Assembly: GCF_016937655.1 (NCBI RefSeq)
Contig: NZ_JAFHKL010000003.1
Span: 310,001-374,000 of the forward strand
DNA: 64,000 nucleotides
Direction of reading: 5' to 3'
From: Chromobacterium alkanivorans
Lineage (GTDB): Bacteria > Pseudomonadota > Gammaproteobacteria > Burkholderiales > Chromobacteriaceae
A program made the position numbers and the translations under genes. Positions 27,966-35,640 of the stretch are shown here, one piece after another (within the stretch, counting starts at the first letter, position 1; each line of letters begins with the position of its first letter). Below the pieces are notes generated by a model, which saw only the letters and a list, made by a program, of their open reading frames with translations, was not told the origin of the DNA and ran no database searches.

Positions 27966-29303
27966 ATGAGCGACATCCTGATCCGCAACGCCCGCCTGGT
28001 CAGCGACGGCCGCGAGTGGGAAGCCGACCTGCGCGTCGGCAACGGCCGCATCCGCCGCATCGACGCCAGCCTGCCCGGCCGCCCCGGCGATATCGACATC
28101 GACGCCGCCGGCCAATGGCTGCTGCCCGGCATGATCGACGACCAGGTTCACTTCCGCGAACCCGGCGCGCCGCACAAGGGCGGCATCGCCAGCGAATCTC
28201 GCGCCGCGGTGGCCGGCGGCATCACCAGCTTCATGGACATGCCCAACACCCGGCCGGCCACCACCAGCCTGGAGGCGCTGGCGGACAAGGAAAGCCGCGC
28301 CGCCGCCGGCTCGGTGGCCAATTACGGCTTCCACCTGGGCGCCACCCGCCACAATCTGGACCTGATCGCCGCGCTGCCGCCCAACCGCGTCGCCGGCGTC
28401 AAAGTGTTCATGGGCGCCAGCACCGGCGACCTGCTGCTGGACGACCCGGCCGCGCTGGAACGGCTGTTCGCCGCTTGCCCGCTGCCCATCCTCACCCACT
28501 GCGAACACACGCCGCGCATCCGCGAACGCGAAGCCGCCTGGCGGCTGCGCTTTGGCGACGACATCCCGCCGGACCAACACCCGCTGATCCGCGACGTCGA
28601 AGCCTGCTATCAGTCCACCCGGCTGGCGGTGGAACTGGCGCGGCGCCACGGCAGCCAGCTGCATGTGCTGCACCTGAGCAGCGCGCGCGAACTGGAGTTG
28701 TTCCAGCCCGGCCCCGTCGCCGGCAAGCGCATCACCGCCGAAGCCTGCGTCCACCATCTGCTGCTGGACGACGGCGACTACGCCCGCCTGGGCCACCTGA
28801 TCAAATGCAATCCGGCGATCAAGAGCCGCGCCGACCGCGACGCGCTGCGCCAGGCGCTGCGCGACGGCCGCATTGACCTGATAGGCACCGACCACGCGCC
28901 GCATGCCTGGGAGGAAAAACAGCAGCCCTACACCCAAGCGCCGGCCGGGCTGCCGCTGGTCCAGCACGCGCTGCCGGCGCTGCTGGAACTGGTGGCCGAC
29001 GGCGAACTGACGCTGCCGCAACTGGTGGACAAGACCAGCCACGCGGTGGCCCAACGCTTCGCCATCGCCGAACGCGGCCATCTGCGCGAAGGCTATTGGG
29101 CCGATCTGACGCTGGTGGAACGCCTGCCGGCGCCGCGTCCGGTCTGCCATGACCCGCTGTTGGCCCATTGCGGCTGGACCCCGTTCCCGCATCTGGCCTT
29201 CCGCCACGCGGTCAGCGCCACCATCGTTTCCGGCCAGTTGGCCTGGTTCCAGGGCAGCATCCAGCCGGACTGCCAGGGCCTGCCGCTGCGGTTTATGCGT
29301 TGA
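27966..29303 (+). CDS. Dihydroorotase paralogue of the zinc-sparing operon
   Basis: A 445-residue amidohydrolase of the dihydroorotase family (pyrimidine synthesis). Carbamylated Lys region GVKVFMGAS, metal histidines in ILTHCEH and QLHVLHLSS, and catalytic Asp in GTDHAPH are seen. The usual HxH pair near the N-terminus reads DDQVHFREPG, so the first histidine is replaced by glutamine. It follows the carbonic anhydrase with no gap (TGAATG). Second dihydroorotase genes of this kind are known next to folE2 and COG0523 genes and are thought to work when the zinc-dependent enzyme fails. Confidence 0.85.
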   Translation: MSDILIRNARLVSDGREWEADLRVGNGRIRRIDASLPGRPGDIDIDAAGQWLLPGMIDDQVHFREPGAPHKGGIASESRAAVAGGITSFMDMPNTRPATTSLEALADKESRAAAGSVANYGFHLGATRHNLDLIAALPPNRVAGVKVFMGASTGDLLLDDPAALERLFAACPLPILTHCEHTPRIREREAAWRLRFGDDIPPDQHPLIRDVEACYQSTRLAVELARRHGSQLHVLHLSSARELELFQPGPVAGKRITAEACVHHLLLDDGDYARLGHLIKCNPAIKSRADRDALRQALRDGRIDLIGTDHAPHAWEEKQQPYTQAPAGLPLVQHALPALLELVADGELTLPQLVDKTSHAVAQRFAIAERGHLREGYWADLTLVERLPAPRPVCHDPLLAHCGWTPFPHLAFRHAVSATIVSGQLAWFQGSIQPDCQGLPLRFMR

Positions 29304-29350
29304 GGGCCGGTTTCACGATCTGCCGCCGGCGGCTTCCCTAAGCCGCCGCC

Positions 29351-29868
29351 GGTGGGTATCGCCGATGGCTCCTCCCACCCTACGAGCTGACGCCGCGCGC
29401 TACACCCCGTGGGTAGGGTGGGTGGAGCGCAGCGATACCCACGCGGAGAAAGCCGACGGCCGCTGATATTTGCCCAAGGCCATTGTTGGTGGGTATCGCC
29501 GATGGCTTCTCCCACCCTACGGGCTGACGCCGCGCGCTACGCTCCGTGGGTAGGGTGGGTGGAGCGCAGCGATACCCACGCGGAGAAAGCCGACGGCCGC
29601 TGATGTTTGCCCAAGGCCATTGTTGGTGGGTATCGCCGATGGCTCCTCCCACCCTACGAGCTAACGCCGCGCGCTACACCTCGTGGGTAGGGTGGGTGGA
29701 GCGCAGCGATACCCACGCAGAGAAAGTCGACGGCCGCTGATGTTTGCCCAAGACCATTGTTGGTGGGTATCGCCGATGGCTTCTCCCACCCTACGGGCTG
29801 ACGCCGCACGCTACGCTCCGTGGGTAGGGTGGGTAGAGCGCAGCGATACCCACGCGGAAAAGCCGATG
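29351..29868. repeat. Tandem array of a 137 bp unit (about 3.8 copies)
   Basis: Units begin at 29351, 29488, 29625 and 29762, a period of exactly 137 bases. Each unit contains two arms, GGTGGGTATCGCC..CTCCCACCCTAC and GTAGGGTGGGTGGAGCG..GCGATACCCAC, that can fold into one hairpin of about 100 bases, followed by a spacer of about 40 bases. The last unit lacks most of its spacer. A single related hairpin lies at 44357-44438. The arms resemble REP-type palindromes found across proteobacteria. Confidence 0.9.
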
Positions 29869-29910
29869 CTCCCTGCCCCATGTGCGAACTTAGGTGCCAA
29901 AAACGCAAAA

Positions 29911-29938
29911 AGCCGTCGTTTGTCGCCAAACGACGGCT
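29911..29938 (-). terminator. Strong terminator on the minus strand without an upstream gene
   Basis: A perfect 12 bp stem (AGCCGTCGTTTG / CAAACGACGGCT) with loop TCGC is followed on the minus strand by TTTTTGCGTTTTT. No convincing reading frame ends in front of it on that strand between about 30170 and 29940, so it may end a non-coding transcript. Confidence 0.75.
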
Positions 29939-30188
29939 CAAGCTTTCCCCGGCGGGGATCACCCGCCGCTTGGCCTTGCCATGCCCTGCCAACGCGCTAT
30001 TGAGACGCTCGCCTACCCCGGCCAAGGCGCCGCCACCGTCTTGCCATGCGGCGCGACGACATACGGGCCGAGGGGATATAGCAAGGGGACTCAGCGCTTA
30101 AACGCGGCGATAAGCAACGCTCAGCAGGTTAGGGTCGGGGGAAAACAAGGTTCGCGGAACGCGATTCGAATCAATCATGATGACGTCT

Positions 30189-30411
30189 CCGATATGGGCT
30201 ACACCTGCTTCCCGCTGTCAAACGGGAGCGGCAGGCACCTGACAGGGTTGACAGACCGGCATATCGGAACCGGCAGCCCACGGAGGGGCTCCCCGCCGGC
30301 ACCTGCCATGTACGCGTGCGCCGACACAGACAATGCCGCACGAAGGCGGCAGTGTCTGCCGATATACTTTAGGAGCTGTCAAACCCACTTGTGCCGAGAT
30401 TGCGACGGCAC
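30189..30411 (+). ncRNA. P4 CI / P1 C4-like antisense immunity RNA locus 1
   Basis: Antisense segments a' GGGTTGACAG (30245-30254) and b' CATATCGG (30260-30267) are complementary to two sets of targets. The upstream set is b CCGATATG (30189-30196) and a CTGTCAAAC (30215-30223); the downstream set is b CCGATATA (30359-30366) and a CTGTCAAACCC (30376-30386). AGGAG lies between downstream b and a. A hairpin (CAGACA.TGCCGC / GCGGCA.TGTCTG) lies between the antisense and downstream parts, and a hairpin with a GATTGC loop follows (30391-30411). This A-B-C order is that of the phage P4 immunity region. Confidence 0.5.
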
Positions 30412-30503
30412 GCGGGGATTGTTGGCGAGCGGGGGGGATAAGTCAAGACGGCGCGGTCCGCAGCTTAGCCATCTCAGGCATTCCTCCTCCAATAAATACC
30501 GTA

Positions 30504-30790
30504 AATGGAGCGGCAGGCATCTGGCAGGGTTAGCAGACCGGCATATCGGAACCGGCAGCCCACGAAGAGGCTCCCTGTCAGCGCCCGCCATTGACGCGTG
30601 CACCAACACAGACAATACATCCCGAATATTTGTCACCCGACAGGCTCCATCCTGGACAGCCAAGCGGGAGCGACAGGCATCTGGCAGGGTTAGCAGACCG
30701 ACATCTTGGAGCCGGCAGCCCGCGAGGGCTCCCCGCCTGCGCCCGCCATTAACGCCTACGCCGACACTGACAATGCCGCAGCGGTACGCA
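30504..30790 (+). repeat. Two decayed copies of the antisense part of locus 1
   Basis: Segments starting near 30504 and 30664 repeat the sequence around a' and b' of the preceding locus (GGCAGGCATCTGGCAGGGTT..AGACCGGCAT..). Both keep an AGCCC..GGGCT-type hairpin whose loop varies. Matching downstream targets are absent or decayed. The region reads as serial duplication and decay of the RNA element. Confidence 0.6.
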
Positions 30791-30844
30791 GACGGAAATT
30801 GTTGGCACGCCGGCGCATTACGTCAAGCCAAGGCGGTTTAATTG

Positions 30845-31150
30845 AAACCACATCGCCATTCCGCCCCCCTCCCCGCAATAAAAACCCGCGACCAGTAAAA
30901 TGCCATAAAAATTTAAATACCCATCCATCACATCAATAGAAACAACAATAAAGTCCTTACAAAACCATCTTTATTTAACACTTTCCTAAAAAACAATTTT
31001 CCAATCAAAATCAATGACATAGAACTGTAATTATTTACCATTGACCTAAAAAAACAAACACCGGAATACTGTAAATATAAAATTCAATCATTTAAAAAAA
31101 TGATCACAACAATGGCTCGCTCGCTTCATTCCATCACTTAGGAGCGCCAT
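30845..31150. other. AT-rich upstream region of the toxin gene
   Basis: About 300 bases of strongly AT-rich DNA, in sharp contrast to the GC-rich surroundings, precede the toxin gene. I see no gene. Such regions are typical H-NS/MvaT-type silencing targets and often carry the promoter of acquired virulence genes. No particular operator is recognisable. Confidence 0.5.
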
Positions 31151-33139
31151 ATGCGATTGTATAAAAGCCTTGCCCTTGCCGCGGGCCTGATTCCCTTATT
31201 GTCCGCGTGCGAAACCGACGAAGCCAGCCCCTTTGCCGCCGGAACAGCTCAGACCGCCAGTTTCAAACAGGCCACCAGTTCCGTCATCAAAACCGATTTC
31301 GAAATCTTCAAACAATGCGCGGACAACTGCATTCTCTCGCCGGCGGAACCGGGCAAATTCATCAGCACCTCATTGCCGCTGCAAATCACCCCGTCGCCGA
31401 ACGAAGGCGTGCTGTATTACTCGATGTTCGTGCAAGACCGTTTCACCACCGCCGCCAATAACAGCGCCACCATCAAGATCGACGATTTCGCCAAGGTCCG
31501 GATCAACGACGGCCAGGGCACCGGTCACGCGCCGGGCACCTTGACCATTGAACTGGCCACCCCAGACGGCAAGGTCAAGAAATTCACCCATAAGCGCCGC
31601 ACCGAATGGTTCACGCTGAATTGGGCGGTGCCTATCGGCAAAGACGCGCCCACCAGCATCAAGCTGTTCATCATGGACATGGACAGCAATAAGAAGATCG
31701 TCGATCACTCGCCGCTGTACAGCGTGGACCTGGACGACGCCGCGTTGGCGCGCTGGCCGGACAAGGCCAAGCTGGCGTTCAGCTCCGCCAATCCGAGGAA
31801 TGACATCATCCTGTCTTGGCCGGGCGTGGGCTACACCGCCGCGCCAGCGCAGCACAACCGCCAAAAGCGCTGGAGCGAATGGCATAGCGGCGTCCTGCTG
31901 TGCTGGCTGGACCCGCTGGACGCCATCTACAACTACGTCACCCAAAACCGCTGCCAGTTGAACAAGACCTGGGAAGGCGCGCTGTACAAGGTGGTGGCCG
32001 GCAAGCCGCAGATCAATGAATTCAAGCCGCTGGCCAAAGCGCCCATCCAGCACCGGGTGCACTTCAGCAAGGAAAACGCGCTGGGCGCGCTGTCCGCCCA
32101 CCGCGTCTGCGGCATTCCGCTGGAATCGCTGGCCCGCAGCCGCCAGCCCAGGGGCTGGGAAGAACTGTCCGCTTGCGGCTTCCGGGTGGAAAACATCGTC
32201 GGGCTATACATCGCCACCCGACTGTCCTTCGACCGTTTCCGCCAGGTGGTCGATGACTTGATCCATTCCCGCCCGGTCAGCGGCGCGCAAGACCCGGAGG
32301 CGCTGGCACAGCTGGGCACCGCGGTGCGCGAAACGCCGGAAATGGCCCGCGAAGGCCTGGCCGAGGCGGAGGCGCGCTTGAACGCCTATCGCGCCAACCA
32401 CGCCGGCGCCAGCGCCGACGACGCGCAAAGAGCGGACGTGCTGTCGCTGACCTGCCCGGCCGATAGCGAGCCTTGCGCCGCCACCAACGCCGACGGCGCT
32501 CACGTCAACCGCGAGTACCACCCCGGCTCCAGCTTCTTCGCGCCGGGCGAGCCGGTGGAATTCCTCGCCAACGGCACCACCCGCAACTGGAGCCAGGAAC
32601 GTCTGCAAGCCACCCATCAACGGCTGCTGGACCAGGGCTATGTCTTTGCCGGCTATCACGGCGGTTCCCTCGCCGCAGCCAGAAGCATCGTCACCGGCGG
32701 CATCACCCGCCGCTCTCAGGAACTGCAACCGATCTGGCGCGGCCTCTACATCGCCGGCAATCCGGAAGTCGCCTACGGCTACGCGCTGGACAACGACTCC
32801 GGCGCCACCGGCATCATGATGCGCGTCTACGTGCCCAGAGCCGCCCTCTCCCGCCTGTTCCGCACCAGCCAGCCGCTCAACGACGAGGCCGCGGCGCTCA
32901 GGGAGATCAGCCGCCTGCTTGGCCGCAACGTCACCTTGAACAGCGTCTTGGGTTATGAGTCGATCACCGGGCCGCAAGACCCCGGCGAGCCGGATGAAAC
33001 CATCCTGGGCTGGGACCTGGCCGAACACGCGGTGGCGATTCCGTCGATGATTCAGGGCAACAACAGCGTGCGGCCTATCAATGTGCCGGACTACGAGAAG
33101 AAGATCAGCGGCCTGCCTGACTACGTCACTAAACGCTGA
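31151..33139 (+). CDS. Exotoxin A-like diphthamide-specific ADP-ribosyltransferase toxin
   Basis: A 662-residue full-length homologue of Pseudomonas exotoxin A (cholix family), which ADP-ribosylates diphthamide on eukaryotic elongation factor 2. Domain I (about 45-300), translocation domain II and catalytic domain III (about 475-662) align without large gaps. Eight cysteines match the toxin's four disulphides (56/60, 251/268, 320/342, 435/442). RQPR-GW (331-336) matches the furin-type site. Catalytic equivalents are H503 (GYHG), Y533, Y544 and E616 (DETILGW). The N-terminus has a lipobox-like LLSAC (Cys20), and the protein ends PDYVTKR without a REDLK-type tail. AGGAG lies six bases before the ATG. 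Confidence 0.93.
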   Translation: MRLYKSLALAAGLIPLLSACETDEASPFAAGTAQTASFKQATSSVIKTDFEIFKQCADNCILSPAEPGKFISTSLPLQITPSPNEGVLYYSMFVQDRFTTAANNSATIKIDDFAKVRINDGQGTGHAPGTLTIELATPDGKVKKFTHKRRTEWFTLNWAVPIGKDAPTSIKLFIMDMDSNKKIVDHSPLYSVDLDDAALARWPDKAKLAFSSANPRNDIILSWPGVGYTAAPAQHNRQKRWSEWHSGVLLCWLDPLDAIYNYVTQNRCQLNKTWEGALYKVVAGKPQINEFKPLAKAPIQHRVHFSKENALGALSAHRVCGIPLESLARSRQPRGWEELSACGFRVENIVGLYIATRLSFDRFRQVVDDLIHSRPVSGAQDPEALAQLGTAVRETPEMAREGLAEAEARLNAYRANHAGASADDAQRADVLSLTCPADSEPCAATNADGAHVNREYHPGSSFFAPGEPVEFLANGTTRNWSQERLQATHQRLLDQGYVFAGYHGGSLAAARSIVTGGITRRSQELQPIWRGLYIAGNPEVAYGYALDNDSGATGIMMRVYVPRAALSRLFRTSQPLNDEAAALREISRLLGRNVTLNSVLGYESITGPQDPGEPDETILGWDLAEHAVAIPSMIQGNNSVRPINVPDYEKKISGLPDYVTKR

Positions 33140-33150
33140 CATCCACCACC

Positions 33151-33176
33151 TGAGAAAGCGCCCTCTGGCTTTCTCA
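33151..33176 (+). terminator. Hairpin after the toxin gene
   Basis: The perfect 9 bp stem TGAGAAAGC / GCTTTCTCA has an eight-base loop and lies 11 bases after the toxin stop codon. No T-run follows because a palindromic element begins at 33177, which may have separated the hairpin from its original tail. Confidence 0.5.
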
Positions 33177-33316
33177 GAACGTGTTTACGATCTCGCGAGC
33201 TAAGGCGAGACAAGGCGAAAACGAGCGAAAAAGCGGAATGTACACGTGGTACATGAGCATTTTGAGCTCGTTTTCAACGCCGTATCGCCGACGCGCAGCA
33301 GATCGTAAACAGGTTC
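33177..33316. repeat. MITE-like palindromic element, copy F
   Basis: A 140 bp copy almost identical to the one at 35501, flanked by TCA on both sides (33174-33176 and 33317-33319). It separates the toxin gene from the convergent cstA-like gene. Confidence 0.85.
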
Positions 33317-33331
33317 TCACGGCCCTGGCGC

Positions 33332-33360
33332 AAAAAAAGGCCCGCTGTCGCCAGCGGGCC
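33332..33360 (-). terminator. Rho-independent terminator of the CstA-family gene
   Basis: On the minus strand the stem GGCCCGCTG / CAGCGGGCC with a four-base loop (33360-33339) is followed by seven T residues. It lies about 30 bases past the stop codon. Confidence 0.85.
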
Positions 33361-33389
33361 AAGTCTTACCCCAATTTTGATTAAGCGGC

Positions 33390-35198
33390 TCAAGCCTTGG
33401 CGGCGGCCAGTTCCCGGCTCGCGTCCGGCGCCGGACGCGCCAGCAGTGCCCTCCACTTGCGGCAGGCGGACAGCAAGATCACCAGGCCCAGCGCCAGCAT
33501 GGTGATGGAAATGGCGGCATTGAACAGGTTGTAACCCTTGGCCGCCGGGTTCAGGTAAACGTGCTTGATCATCCAGTAGCCGGCGTAGTTGACGGTGACG
33601 TAGAGATAAGCCAGCGGCGCCAGGCAGGTCATCATGTAGGCGCGATTGTGCGACAGCCGCAGGATGATGGTGGCGCCGATGATCAGGCCGATGGACGCCA
33701 TCAGCTGATTGGACACGCCAAACAGCGCCCACACCGAATTGATGTCGCCGGAGTTCAGCAGATAGCCCCACAGCAGGCAGGCCACCACCGAGGCGCCGAT
33801 GGCGCCGGGCATCCAGTCGGTGCGCTTGAGCGGCGCCCAGGCGTCGCCGACGAAGTCCTGAATCAGATAGCGGGCAACACGGGTGCCGGAATCGATGGCG
33901 GTGAGGATGAACACCGCTTCAAACATCACCATGAACTGGAAGAAGTAGGACGCCAGATTATGGAACCAGGGGATGCGGGTGAAGATGTCCGCCATGCCCA
34001 CCGCCAGCGTCACCGCGCCGCCGGTGCGGCCGTACAGGTCCAGGCCGATCTCCTGCGACAGCTGCGGCAGGTTCACCACCTGCATGCCCAGCTTGGCGAA
34101 GGCGTCCGGCGCGGAGTTGATGGCGAAGTAATCCGCCGGGTGCAGCGCGGTGGCGGCAATCAGCGCCATCACCCCCACCACGCATTCGGCCAGCATCGCG
34201 CCAAAGCCCACCGGCAGGATGTCGCTCCAGCGGTCTATCTGCTTGGGCGTGGTGCCGGAGCCGATGAAGGCGTGGAAGCCGGAAATGGCGCCGCAGGCGA
34301 TGGTGATGGAGATGAACGGCCATACCGGGCCGGCCAGCACCGGGCCGCCGCCGTGGATGAACTGGGTGACGGCGGGGAACTGGATTTGCGGGTTGATGAA
34401 CACCACGCCCACCACCAACAGGCCGAACACGCCTATCTTCATGAAGCTGGACAGACAGGCGCGCGGCGTCAGCAGCATCCACACCGGCAGCGCGGTGGCG
34501 AAGAAGGCATAGATGGGCAGCAGCAGGGACACGGTGGACGCCTTCAGCGTCAGCATCTCGCCCAGCGCGGTGCCCTGGATGTAGGGGCCGGCGAACACAC
34601 AGGCCATGATGGCGGCGACTCCGACATAGCTGGCGTTCTTCATGCTGCCGGTGACGCGCTCCCACAGGCCGACGGCGATGGCGATGGGAATGGTCATGCT
34701 CACCGCGAACGCGCCCCAGGGATTGCGCTCCAGCGCATGCACCACCACCATGGACAGACCGGCCATGGTGATGGTGATGATGAACAGCATGGCCAGGCCG
34801 GTACACCAGCCGGCCCAGGGGCCCAGCTCGGTCTTGGCCACTTCCGACAAGGATTTGCCGTGATGCTTCATCGAGGCGAACAGCACCACGGTGTCGTGCA
34901 CCGCGCCGCCGATCACACAGCCTATCAGCAGCCACAACATGCTGGGCAGATAGCCGTACTGGGCGGCCAGCACCGGCCCCACCAGCGGGCCGGCCGCCGC
35001 GATGGCGGCGAAGTGGCCGCCGAACGCCACCCACTTGCTGGTGGGCACATAGTCCTTGCCGTCCTGCAATTCATGCGCCGGGGTCACGGCGCTATCATCG
35101 ACACCCAATACCTTGCGCGTGAAGAACACCCCGTACAGGCGGTAGCAGATGGCAAGTATGCAAAGGGTGGCGATCACGAAGGTCAATGCGTGATCCAT
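33390..35198 (-). CDS. CstA-family pyruvate/peptide transporter
   Basis: A 602-residue inner-membrane protein of the carbon-starvation CstA family with about 16 hydrophobic segments and the conserved GGHFAAIAAAGPLVGPVLAAQYG and SGFHAFIGSGTTPKQ blocks. E. coli relatives are the pyruvate transporters CstA and BtsT. This protein is about 100 residues shorter, as in many beta-proteobacterial members. A BtsS/BtsR-like sensor pair is encoded about 1.3 kb away, which suggests pyruvate-regulated pyruvate uptake; this link is inferred. Confidence 0.88.
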   Translation of the reverse strand: MDHALTFVIATLCILAICYRLYGVFFTRKVLGVDDSAVTPAHELQDGKDYVPTSKWVAFGGHFAAIAAAGPLVGPVLAAQYGYLPSMLWLLIGCVIGGAVHDTVVLFASMKHHGKSLSEVAKTELGPWAGWCTGLAMLFIITITMAGLSMVVVHALERNPWGAFAVSMTIPIAIAVGLWERVTGSMKNASYVGVAAIMACVFAGPYIQGTALGEMLTLKASTVSLLLPIYAFFATALPVWMLLTPRACLSSFMKIGVFGLLVVGVVFINPQIQFPAVTQFIHGGGPVLAGPVWPFISITIACGAISGFHAFIGSGTTPKQIDRWSDILPVGFGAMLAECVVGVMALIAATALHPADYFAINSAPDAFAKLGMQVVNLPQLSQEIGLDLYGRTGGAVTLAVGMADIFTRIPWFHNLASYFFQFMVMFEAVFILTAIDSGTRVARYLIQDFVGDAWAPLKRTDWMPGAIGASVVACLLWGYLLNSGDINSVWALFGVSNQLMASIGLIIGATIILRLSHNRAYMMTCLAPLAYLYVTVNYAGYWMIKHVYLNPAAKGYNLFNAAISITMLALGLVILLSACRKWRALLARPAPDASRELAAAKA

Positions 35199-35324
35199 TT
35201 TTGTCAGCTCCGGTGATAGTCTTACCCGGAACTTACGCGCGGGCGCGGCCTCCGTGTGGCGGAAACCGGCTCAGCGGCAGCATGGCGTCGCCAGCGGCGG
35301 CTGGAGCGGAGCGAGCGGCGCTCA

Positions 35325-35470
35325 AGGCCTGTTCAAAGTCTCGCGAGCAAGGGCGAGACAAGGCGAAACCGGCTGAGAAAGCGAAATGTACACGTGGTAC
35401 ATGAGCATTTCGAAGCGGGCACTCATCGCACAATGTCTCTACCGACGCGCAGCAGATCGTACACAGGTTC
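35325..35470. repeat. Worn palindromic element, copy G, with an adjoining end fragment
   Basis: A divergent copy of about 146 bp (left end GGCCTGTTCAAAGTCTCGCG, right end ATCGTACACAGGTTC). The 27 bases after it (AAGCGCAGCAGGCTTTGAAC..) are the right end of yet another copy. Together with copy H this forms a stacked group. Confidence 0.65.
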
Positions 35471-35500
35471 TAAGCGCAGCAGGCTTTGAACAGTCCCTCA

Positions 35501-35640
35501 GAACGTGTTTACGATCTCGCGAGCTAAGGCGAGACAAGGCGAAAACGAGCGAAAAAGCGGAATGTACAAGTGGTACATGAGCATTTTGAGCTCGGTTTCA
35601 ACGCCGTATCGCCGACGCGCAGCAGATCGTAAACAGGTTC
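35501..35640. repeat. MITE-like palindromic element, copy H
   Basis: A 140 bp copy flanked by TCA on both sides (35498-35500 and 35641-35643). The right TCA is the complement of the TGA stop codon of the adjacent minus-strand gene. It differs from copy F at only a few positions, including the hairpin tip (CAAGTG against CACGTG). Confidence 0.87.

Noticed and set aside
29351-29868. CRISPR array
   Set aside because: The period of 137 bases with nearly identical whole units does not fit short repeats with unique spacers, and no cas genes are present.
30220-30840. Integron attC cassette array
   Set aside because: GGGTTAG words occur, but the paired attC core sites and cassette ORFs are missing, and the antisense-target pairing explains the repeats better.
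29894-30841. 315-codon plus-strand frame across the immunity-RNA repeats
   Set aside because: It runs through structured repeats and repeats GRHLxGLxDRHIGTGSPRRGS in register. This looks like a by-product of the RNA repeats, or at most an Ash/Icd-type frame that overlaps such loci, not a supported protein.
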